Source of the DNA: JBLFWJ01 sp047611425 | GTDB taxonomy: Bacteria; Bacteroidota; Bacteroidia; UBA10329 | Assembly: GCA_047611425.1 (NCBI GenBank) | Contig: JBLFWJ010000135.1 | Span: 1-9,404, forward strand | Length of the DNA stretch: 9,404 nucleotides | Direction: 5' to 3' | In this document: one piece after another, positions 1 to 4,779 of the stretch | How positions within the stretch are numbered: the first letter of the stretch is position 1 | Layout of the letters: every line of letters begins with the position of its first letter | Position numbers and translations under genes: made by a program | The notes under the pieces: generated by a model | The model's database searches: none | What the model was told of the DNA's origin: nothing | What the model saw: the letters and a program-made list of their open reading frames with translations, nothing else

Positions 1-328
1 CAGCGATGACCTTAATCTGATCTACGGTGATGTTTCCAACCTTAACTCGGTTAGATTCAGCAGAACCGCTTTTCAGCTTAATGGCTTCTTTGATAGCTAC
101 CGCCACCGGTGGTTTCTTAATCACAAAATCGAAAGACTTATCGACATAAACTGTGATTACCACTGGCAGAACCTTACCCGCCTGATCCTGAGTTCTAGCA
201 TTAAATTGCTTACAGAACTCCATAATGTTGACACCCTTTGCACCAAGTGCAGGGCCAACAGGAGGGGAAGGATTGGCGGCATTACCCCTAATTTGGAGTT
301 TAATGAATCCGCTTACTTCTTTTGCCAT
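1..328 (-). CDS. rplK: 50S ribosomal protein L11 (3' end cut by window edge)
   Basis: Ribosomal protein L11 (uL11) sits at the base of the GTPase-associated centre of the large subunit, binds 23S rRNA and contacts elongation factors. The minus strand from the ATG at 328-326 translates to MAKEVSGFIKLQIRGNAAN, followed by the proline-rich signature PSPPVGPALGAKGVNIMEFC and then QFNARTQDQAGKVLPVVITVY. This is an almost textbook L11 N-terminal domain, and the later KSGSAESNRVKVG segment begins the rRNA-binding C-terminal domain. About 109 codons are visible; the family is usually about 140-147 residues, so roughly the last 35 lie outside the window. It follows nusG by 81 bp, the conserved order in which rplA, rplJ, rplL and rpoBC would be expected next. 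No SD precedes the start, as is usual in Bacteroidota. Confidence 0.98.
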   Translation of the reverse strand, partial: MAKEVSGFIKLQIRGNAANPSPPVGPALGAKGVNIMEFCKQFNARTQDQAGKVLPVVITVYVDKSFDFVIKKPPVAVAIKEAIKLKSGSAESNRVKVGNITVDQIKVIA

Positions 329-356
329 GTTTAACTATTTGTTAATTGATCTATAT

Positions 357-398
357 GATTAACAGTGCACTGGGAAGCTTTAATCAGGGCACTGGGAA
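357..398 (-). promoter_or_regulatory. Possible structured leader between nusG and rplK
   Basis: The 81-bp nusG-rplK gap contains an imperfect hairpin. GATTAA at 357-362 pairs with TTAATC at 380-385, and CAG at 363-365 pairs with CTG at 370-372, leaving a 7-nt bulge. A 10-bp direct repeat, GCACTGGGAA, occurs at 367-376 and 389-398. In E. coli the leader of the L11 operon is where L1 binds to repress translation, so a regulatory role is plausible. That role is inferred from position; I do not recognise a specific L1-binding motif. Confidence 0.3.
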
Positions 399-409
399 AT
401 CCTCGTTAA

Positions 410-967
410 TTACTCTTTCTCCACCTGCATGTAACTCAATTCTAATGGTGTCTTCCTTCCGAAGATCTTTACCATCACTTTGAGTTTCTTCTTCTCTGCA
501 TTTATTTCTTCAATCAAACCGCTGAAGCTGTTGAACGGGCCATCAATTACTTTGACCGCTTCTCCAACGATGAATGGAATGTTCAATTCCTCATCACTCT
601 CGGCCAGGTCATCAACTGTTCCGAGTATTCTACTCACCTCACTTGCTCTCAATGGAACTGGCTCACCTCCTTTGGTTTCACCTAAAAAACCAATCACTCC
701 TGTGAGGTTCTTAATAATGTGTGGCAATTCACCAATCAAATCAGCCTGAAGCAATATGTAGCCAGGAAAGAAACTTCTCTCCTTACTAACCTTCTTACCC
801 TTTCGGATTTGATAAACCTTCTCAGTCGGAATCAACACCTGATCGACATGAGCCTTCATTCCGCTGTGCAGAACTTCGGATTCAATCATCTCCTTAATCT
901 TTCTCTCCTTACCAGAGATAGCCCGTACCACGTACCACTTTTTGGTTGATTCAGTCATAGTCGTCAT
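410..967 (-). CDS. nusG: Transcription termination/antitermination factor NusG
   Basis: NusG binds RNA polymerase near the clamp, alters pausing and links polymerase to Rho or the ribosome. The protein opens with KKWYVVRAISGKERKIKEMIE, the NGN-domain start. It carries FFPGYILLQADL in the middle, the conserved F-P-G-Y segment of the polymerase-binding domain. It ends with a KOW domain of the form VGEAVKVIDGPFNSFSGLIE, close to the C-terminus. I chose the ATG at 967, giving 185 aa, because it lies 8 nt after the secE stop; a second ATG three codons on (958) is also possible. The open frame extends to 1015, but that extension overlaps the secE end and is unlike the family. It is cotranscribed with secE and followed by rplK. 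Confidence 0.97.
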   Translation of the reverse strand: MTTMTESTKKWYVVRAISGKERKIKEMIESEVLHSGMKAHVDQVLIPTEKVYQIRKGKKVSKERSFFPGYILLQADLIGELPHIIKNLTGVIGFLGETKGGEPVPLRASEVSRILGTVDDLAESDEELNIPFIVGEAVKVIDGPFNSFSGLIEEINAEKKKLKVMVKIFGRKTPLELSYMQVEKE

Positions 968-975
968 AATTCTGA

Positions 976-1197
976 TTAGAACAACTCGTAAAAGAATCCG
1001 AGAATACCCCTCCAAAGAGCATCTTCAGCACCTCTAATTCCGAATACAAAATCCATTGCGAAAATGACAAGGGATATAACCAAACTAGCTACAGCAACAG
1101 TAACGGTGCTGCTTTGAAGGTCAGACCATGATGGCCATGTTACCTTGTTTACCAGTTCTGAATAGGACTCTTGTACGTAATTAGTGATCTTAGACAT
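976..1197 (-). CDS. secE: Preprotein translocase subunit SecE
   Basis: SecE is the small essential clamp subunit of the SecYEG inner-membrane translocon. The 73-residue product is the short single-span form common outside Enterobacteria. It has an amphipathic N-terminal helix (residues about 4-20) and the conserved VTWPSWSDL hinge at about 19-27, matching the family's V-x-W-P motif. One hydrophobic span follows at about 31-53 (VTVAVASLVISLVIFAMDFV), then a short tail. It begins 67 nt after tRNA-Trp and ends 8 nt before nusG, the near-universal secE-nusG pair. A weak AAGGAA lies just upstream of the ATG, but it is not a clear SD. No separate promoter was seen between tRNA-Trp and secE, so it is probably read from the tRNA-tuf promoter. 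Confidence 0.96.
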   Translation of the reverse strand: MSKITNYVQESYSELVNKVTWPSWSDLQSSTVTVAVASLVISLVIFAMDFVFGIRGAEDALWRGILGFFYELF

Positions 1198-1264
1198 CTT
1201 TATTCCTTCTTAATGTACGGGTGGAGAGACTTCTCGCCTTGCACACTTTCATCATTTAATCAAG

Positions 1265-1337
1265 CACGGGAGGAGAGACTCGAACTCCCGACACCTGGTT
1301 TTGGAGACCAGTGCTCTACCAACTGAGCTACACCCGT
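1265..1337 (-). tRNA. tRNA-Trp (anticodon CCA)
   Basis: A complete cloverleaf is present on the minus strand: D arm GCTC/GAGC, anticodon stem CTGGT/ACCAG around loop CTCCAAA (anticodon CCA), and T arm GGGAG/CTCTC around TTCGAGT. The discriminator is G73, as expected for bacterial tRNA-Trp. The acceptor stem ACGGGTG/CTCCCGT contains one U:U mismatch at pair 6:67 (positions 1332 and 1271). The 3' CCA is not encoded. It lies between tuf and secE, so it must be cut out of a transcript containing both. Confidence 0.97.
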
Positions 1338-1345
1338 TTAAGGAC

Positions 1346-1385
1346 GTTGAAAGGCGTTCCGGATAAACCGGAACACCTCTTCAAC
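1346..1385 (-). other. Long hairpin between tuf and tRNA-Trp
   Basis: Arms GTTCCGG (1356-1362) and CCGGAAC (1368-1374) close a 5-nt loop. The stem continues through one C:A mismatch and one bulged C (1379) to GTTGAA/TTCAAC at 1346-1351 and 1380-1385, giving about 16 pairs. On the transcribed strand it starts 20 nt after the tuf stop and ends 8 nt before tRNA-Trp. No U-tract follows, so it does not look like a normal terminator; an RNase processing site or an mRNA 3'-end stabiliser fits better. Confidence 0.7.
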
Positions 1386-1405
1386 ATTCTTGTATTTGAT
1401 TGGTA

Positions 1406-2593
1406 TTACTTAATGATCTCAGTTACTTGACCAGCACCCACAGTTCTACCACCCTCACGGATTGCAAATCGTAGACCTTTATTGATTGCTACTGGAGCAA
1501 TAAGGTGAACTGTAATTGTCAAGTTATCACCAGGCATAACCATTTCCTGTCCTTCCGGTAGGAAAATCTCTCCTGTTACATCCGTTGTTCTAACATAGAA
1601 CTGTGGACGATACTTATTGTGGAATGGAGTGTGACGTCCACCTTCTTCTTTCTTAAGGATATAAACTTCAGCCTTAAACTCAGTATGAGGAGTAATGCTT
1701 CCTGGCTTGGCGATAACCATACCTCTCTTGATAGACTCCTTCTCAATACCTCTCAATAGAAGACCAACGTTGTCTCCAGCCTCACCTCTATCCAAAATCT
1801 TACGAAACATCTCAACACCTGTAATGGTAGAAGTCAAATTCTCGTCTCCCATACCAAGGATTTCAACTGCATCTCCTGTGTTGATCACACCTGATTCGAT
1901 ACGACCAGTAGCAACAGTTCCACGACCAGTAATTGAGAATACATCCTCAACTGGCATCAAGAAATCCTTATCAACCTCACGCTTAGGAATTTCGATGTAG
2001 CTATCAACAGCATCCATCAACTCCATAATCTTCTCAGACCACTTAGCATCACCTTCTAGACCTCCAAGAGCAGAACCTTGAATTACAGGAACGTTATCTC
2101 CGTCATAGTCGTAAAAAGAAAGTAATTCTCTTACCTCCATTTCAACGAGCTCAAGAAGCTCTTCGTCATCAACCATATCACACTTGTTCATAAAAACAAC
2201 CATGCTAGGAATACCTACCTGACGACCAAGAAGGATGTGCTCACGAGTCTGTGGCATAGGACCATCAGTTGCAGCACAAACCAAAATAGCTCCGTCCATT
2301 TGGGCAGCACCAGTAACCATGTTCTTTACGTAGTCAGCGTGACCAGGACAGTCAACGTGAGCGTAATGACGATTTGCTGTTGAATACTCTACGTGAGAAG
2401 TATTAATAGTAATACCACGCTCTTTTTCCTCTGGTGCATTGTCAATCTGATCAAAGCTCATCGTTTCAGAAAGACCTTTATCAGCCAACACTCTGGTGAT
2501 AGCAGCAGTAAGTGTAGTCTTTCCGTGGTCTACGTGACCGATGGTACCGATATTCAAGTGGGGCTTGGAACGGTCAAAATTCTCTTTAGCCAT
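1406..2593 (-). CDS. tuf: Translation elongation factor Tu
   Basis: EF-Tu is the cytoplasmic GTPase that carries aminoacyl-tRNA to the ribosomal A site. The 395-residue length is normal. All GTP-binding motifs are visible: P-loop GHVDHGKT at 19-26, switch I RGITI at 59-63, DCPGH at 81-85, NKCD at 136-139 and SAL at 174-176. Domains 2 and 3 follow (about 210-300 and 300-395), including GRGTVATGRIESG and the C-terminal EGGRTVGAGQVTEI. The start MAKENFDRSKPHLN is the family N-terminus. Four tRNA genes lie immediately upstream on the same strand, and tRNA-Trp, secE, nusG and rplK follow. No promoter-like box was found in the 91-bp gap before it, so it is probably expressed from the promoter at 3123-3153 after tRNA processing. 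The E. coli tufB locus has the same arrangement. Confidence 0.99.
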   Translation of the reverse strand: MAKENFDRSKPHLNIGTIGHVDHGKTTLTAAITRVLADKGLSETMSFDQIDNAPEEKERGITINTSHVEYSTANRHYAHVDCPGHADYVKNMVTGAAQMDGAILVCAATDGPMPQTREHILLGRQVGIPSMVVFMNKCDMVDDEELLELVEMEVRELLSFYDYDGDNVPVIQGSALGGLEGDAKWSEKIMELMDAVDSYIEIPKREVDKDFLMPVEDVFSITGRGTVATGRIESGVINTGDAVEILGMGDENLTSTITGVEMFRKILDRGEAGDNVGLLLRGIEKESIKRGMVIAKPGSITPHTEFKAEVYILKKEEGGRHTPFHNKYRPQFYVRTTDVTGEIFLPEGQEMVMPGDNLTITVHLIAPVAINKGLRFAIREGGRTVGAGQVTEIIK

Positions 2594-2684
2594 AGCTAGT
2601 TGTTTTTAATAATGATTAGTTACTGATGAAAAAAAAATAAATTCTAGTTAATGTGTCTATTGTATCGGTACCAAATGAAGTAAG

Positions 2685-2756
<72 letters not shown>

Positions 2757-2776
2757 CTTTTTTCGTTTTTTAAATG

Positions 2777-2849
2777 AGCGGGAGACGAGATTCGAACTCG
2801 CGACCCTCAGCTTGGAAGGCTGATGCTCTACCAACTGAGCTACTCCCGC
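2777..2849 (-). tRNA. tRNA-Gly (anticodon TCC)
   Basis: The acceptor arms GCGGGAG/CTCCCGC pair perfectly. The anticodon stem TCAGC/GCTGA encloses CTTCCAA (anticodon TCC), and the T loop is TTCGAAT. Discriminator U73 is typical of tRNA-Gly. CCA is not encoded. It sits 20 nt from tRNA-Thr(GGT), in the same place as glyT in the E. coli tufB operon. Confidence 0.97.
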
Positions 2850-2861
2850 TTAAACAAAAAA

Positions 2862-2947
2862 TGGTGGGGAGAGAAGGATTCGAACCTTCGAAGGTATAAA
2901 CCAACAGATTTACAGTCTGTCCTCGTTGGCCGCTTGAGTATCTCCCC
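2862..2947 (-). tRNA. tRNA-Tyr (anticodon GTA), long variable arm
   Basis: This is a class II tRNA. Acceptor arms GGGGAGA/TCTCCCC pair perfectly, anticodon loop CTGTAAA gives GTA, and an extended variable arm separates the anticodon stem from T arm GAAGG/CCTTC. Discriminator A73 fits tRNA-Tyr. Unlike the other four tRNAs here, the next three bases are CCA (2864-2862), so the 3' end appears to be encoded; without it the gene is 2865-2947. Confidence 0.97.
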
Positions 2948-2977
2948 TCCGATACAATAAAATATTTTCAAAGAACG

Positions 2978-3051
2978 AGCCGGTGGAGGGATTCGAACCC
3001 CCGACCTGCTGATTACAAATCAGCTGCTCTAGCCAACTGAGCTACACCGGC
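2978..3051 (-). tRNA. tRNA-Thr (anticodon TGT)
   Basis: The acceptor arms GCCGGTG/CACCGGC pair perfectly. The anticodon stem GCTGA/TCAGC encloses TTTGTAA (anticodon TGT), and the T loop is TTCGAAT. It is 74 nt with U73 and no encoded CCA. It is the first gene after the promoter at 3123-3153 and matches thrU at the head of the E. coli tRNA-tufB operon. Confidence 0.97.
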
Positions 3052-3122
3052 AAGCTAAATTTTCCTTTGGTGGTAAGGCTTTCATGGCTTTTACAACAGT
3101 CAAACCCCTCAAAAAAGGACTG

Positions 3123-3153
3123 CAAATGTAATCATTTATTGAACGACACCAAA
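3123..3153 (-). promoter_or_regulatory. Bacteroidota-type promoter for the tRNA-tuf operon
   Basis: On the minus strand, TTTG at 3153-3150 is followed after exactly 19 nt by TACATTTG at 3130-3123. This fits the TTTG-N19-TAnnTTTG consensus of the Bacteroidota primary sigma factor. Transcription would begin near 3117, about 65 nt before the first tRNA. It lies downstream of the hpf terminator, so it gives the tRNA-tuf unit its own start. Confidence 0.8.
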
Positions 3154-3207
3154 CGCAAGGCATTTATTTAGGTTTTAATTCCACTCTAAACCCACATTTT
3201 AATTCAT

Positions 3208-3233
3208 AAAAAAGGTGGTCGAAATGACCACCT
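3208..3233 (-). terminator. Intrinsic terminator after hpf
   Basis: Perfect 8-bp arms AGGTGGTC (3213-3220) and GACCACCT (3226-3233) close a 5-nt loop. The transcribed strand then runs into a U-tract from the six A's at 3208-3213, the innermost of which also closes the stem. It lies 22 bp past the hpf stop and ends the xerC-hpf transcript before the next promoter. Confidence 0.9.
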
Positions 3234-3255
3234 CCACAAACGTACAAAAAGCCGA

Positions 3256-3552
3256 TTACGGCATAGCTTTTTCTTTTCTTTTTTTAAGCTGTCTCCTTAG
3301 TGCTTCTCCTGCTTGATCAATTGCTTCTTCAAACGATTTGCATTGCTTTTTCGAAAACAAATCATTTCCAGGAATAATCAATTTAATCTCAGCAATCTTA
3401 TTTGACATTGCATCATTCTTATCTAGCCTCAGATAAACTTGGGCATCAATAATCTCCGAATTGTATGATTTTAGTTTTTCAACGCGTTGCTCTATGAACT
3501 GCAATAATTTGTCATCTGCGTCAAAATGTATGGACTGGATTTTTACTGTCAT
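3256..3552 (-). CDS. hpf: Ribosome hibernation-promoting factor, short form (HPF/RaiA family)
   Basis: Short HPF/RaiA (YfiA-type) proteins bind the decoding region of the 30S subunit and silence ribosomes in stationary phase or stress. The 98-residue product begins MTVKIQSIHFDADDKLLQFI with the family's beta1-alpha1 pattern, then EQRVEKLKSYN, then strands AQVYLRLDK and AEIKLIIPG. It ends with a long basic helix FEEAIDQAGEALRRQLKKRKEK, the conserved alpha2 that lies along 16S rRNA. It lacks the extra C-terminal domain of long HPF that drives 100S dimers on its own. It starts 11 nt after the xerC stop, with no promoter in the gap, so the two are cotranscribed. It is followed by a strong terminator. 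The choice between the names hpf and raiA is not settled by the sequence. Confidence 0.93.
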   Translation of the reverse strand: MTVKIQSIHFDADDKLLQFIEQRVEKLKSYNSEIIDAQVYLRLDKNDAMSNKIAEIKLIIPGNDLFSKKQCKSFEEAIDQAGEALRRQLKKRKEKAMP

Positions 3553-3563
3553 GATATTTGGTT

Positions 3564-4457
3564 TTAGGCCCTCGGATGGGCTTGTTTATAGATCTTATTA
3601 AGTTTTTCTATCGAATTGTGCGTGTAAACTTGTGTAGCCGACAGACTTGCGTGCCCCAAAATCTCTTTGATTGAATTGAGGTCTGCCCCATTGTTTAACA
3701 TGTGTGTAGCAAAAGTGTGACGCAATACGTGTGGGCTTTTCCTCTTTAAGGTTGAGACCATTCTAAGGTATGCATTCACCTTTCTATAAACAAATCCTTC
3801 GTTCACTTTTTCTCCTTTGTCATTTACCAATAATCCCAATTCAGATTTCAGGTCTGGAAAGAGGTCTTCGCGTTCCTCAATATATAACCCGATCATCTCG
3901 GAAAGGTTTCTTGAAAACGGGATCAATCTTTCCTTATTACGCTTACCTAACACCTTTAACTGATTTTGGGAGAAATCGATGTCTGAATCTTGCAGACCAA
4001 TCAATTCGCTGCGCCTCATTCCAGTACAATAAAGCAGCTCGATAATCAGTCTATCCCTCCTTCCAGAAAAGTCGTCTGTGAATTTCAAATCATTCAGAAG
4101 TTGTTCCATCTGAGCTACCTCCAAAAACATGGGTAGCTTTTTAGAAGTTTTCAGGCTTAGAACCTTTGCTGTCGGATTGACCTCCACATTACCAAGACGA
4201 ATGTGATAACGGAAGAATGATCTTAATGTGGAGACCTTGCGATTTACAGACCGAGGGTCGTAGCCGTTCTCATCCATAATGCTAATGACCCATGAACGGA
4301 TGTCGTGGTGATCAGCTTTTAATAAATCAGGATAATCTGATACTTGAGAAAGATGTGAGTAGAATTGATTGAGGTCGTAAGCATAGGCCGTAACTGTATG
4401 CTTGGAACTTCTGCGCTCCTTTTTTAGGTATTCCGTAAACTCCTCAATCCTGTCCAT
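3564..4457 (-). CDS. xerC: Xer-type site-specific tyrosine recombinase
   Basis: Tyrosine recombinases of the XerC/XerD class resolve chromosome dimers at dif, with FtsK at the division septum. The 297-residue length is typical. The N-terminal SAM-like core-binding domain (about 1-95) includes YLKKERRSSKHTVTAYAYDL. The catalytic domain carries the full active site: R148 in CTGMRRSE, K172 in the GKRNKER hairpin, H243 and R246 in SPHVLRHTFATHML, H269 in LGHASL and nucleophile Y278 in QVYTH. Its place between rpsU and hpf on the housekeeping strand argues for a resident Xer protein rather than a phage integrase. XerC and XerD cannot be told apart here; the symbol is the usual one for this locus. 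The start codon directly follows the U-tract of the rpsU terminator, so its leader is unusual. Confidence 0.9.
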   Translation of the reverse strand: MDRIEEFTEYLKKERRSSKHTVTAYAYDLNQFYSHLSQVSDYPDLLKADHHDIRSWVISIMDENGYDPRSVNRKVSTLRSFFRYHIRLGNVEVNPTAKVLSLKTSKKLPMFLEVAQMEQLLNDLKFTDDFSGRRDRLIIELLYCTGMRRSELIGLQDSDIDFSQNQLKVLGKRNKERLIPFSRNLSEMIGLYIEEREDLFPDLKSELGLLVNDKGEKVNEGFVYRKVNAYLRMVSTLKRKSPHVLRHTFATHMLNNGADLNSIKEILGHASLSATQVYTHNSIEKLNKIYKQAHPRA

Positions 4458-4504
4458 AAAAAAAAATCCGGTGTGAGGCCAAGTTAGGCATCCCGCACCG
4501 GATT
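4458..4504 (-). terminator. Terminator hairpin after rpsU, abutting the xerC start
   Basis: The outer arms AATCCGGTG (4465-4473) and CACCGGATT (4496-4504) form 9 perfect pairs. An inner stem GATGCC/GGCCTC with one mismatch caps it. On the transcribed strand the hairpin is followed by nine U's (4466-4458; the first two also close the stem). It begins 22 nt after the rpsU stop. The U-tract ends exactly at the xerC ATG (4457-4455), so this is both a terminator and the leader of the next gene. Confidence 0.85.
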
Positions 4505-4526
4505 ATCAATTTCAGCAAAAATATTC

Positions 4527-4718
4527 TTAGTCCTCGGCAATAACTAAGGCCTGAATGTATCTGGCCTTCTTAACTTGCTTTCTGCGAACTACAGATGGCT
4601 TATTGAATTGCTTACGCGCTCTTAGCTGACGCATGCCTTGTGTCTTGTCAAACTTTCGTTTGAACTTCTTCAGGCTTCTCTCGATGTTCTCTCCTTCTTT
4701 TACAGGAATGATTATCAT
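4527..4718 (-). CDS. rpsU: 30S ribosomal protein S21
   Basis: Ribosomal protein bS21 binds the 30S platform beside the anti-Shine-Dalgarno end of 16S rRNA. The 63-residue protein has the family pattern: N-terminal strand IIIPVKEGENIERSLKKFKR, then a highly basic helical region KFDKTQGMRQLRARKQFNKP and SVVRRKQVKKARY. In Bacteroidota, published Flavobacterium johnsoniae work shows that bS21 with bS18 and bS6 sequesters the anti-SD, and that rpsU is among the few genes retaining a strong SD, consistent with autoregulation. This gene has exactly that: AAAGGAG 8 nt before the ATG, while its neighbours have none. It has its own TTTG-N19-TAnnTTTG promoter with a short predicted leader of about 25 nt, and a terminator hairpin just after the stop. 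Confidence 0.97.
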   Translation of the reverse strand: MIIIPVKEGENIERSLKKFKRKFDKTQGMRQLRARKQFNKPSVVRRKQVKKARYIQALVIAED

Positions 4719-4726
4719 ATCTGTTA

Positions 4727-4733
4727 CTCCTTT
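4727..4733 (-). promoter_or_regulatory. Strong Shine-Dalgarno sequence of rpsU
   Basis: The minus strand reads AAAGGAG, then 8 nt (TAACAGAT), then the rpsU ATG. Spacing is optimal and the match to the 16S tail is strong. The starts of rplK, tuf, hpf and apt show no comparable match, and secE only a weak AAGGAA, so this one stands out. In this phylum it probably senses bS21 supply through anti-SD availability. Confidence 0.88.
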
Positions 4734-4747
4734 AATTTAACGGGCGG

Positions 4748-4778
4748 CAAAAGTAATGATCCGATCGTGGTTGACAAA
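4748..4778 (-). promoter_or_regulatory. Bacteroidota-type promoter of rpsU
   Basis: On the minus strand, TTTG at 4778-4775 is followed after exactly 19 nt by TACTTTTG at 4755-4748. This is the same geometry as the tRNA-tuf promoter. The predicted start is near 4742, about 24 nt before the ATG. The upstream element sits against the stop codon of the acyl-CoA dehydrogenase gene, so the gap is almost filled by promoter and SD. Confidence 0.8.
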
Positions 4779-4779
4779 A

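Noticed and set aside
968..1015. Extended nusG start at 1015
   Set aside because: It would add 16 residues unlike NusG and overlap the coding end of secE by 40 bp; the ATG at 967 fits the family.
1695..2000. Plus-strand open frame opposite tuf (and similar ones opposite nusG, xerC and the acyl-CoA dehydrogenase gene)
   Set aside because: These are shadows of strongly supported genes, with no recognisable domain or start signal.
3564..4457. The tyrosine recombinase as a phage or integrative-element integrase
   Set aside because: It lies in a conserved housekeeping order with rpsU and hpf, has Xer-type length, and no attachment-site duplication at the nearby tRNA genes or cargo genes were seen.
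4516..4523. TATTTTTG as a -7 box for xerC on the minus strand
   Set aside because: It matches TAnnTTTG but has no TTTG or TTG at 19-21 nt upstream, and it overlaps the end of rpsU in A/T-rich DNA.
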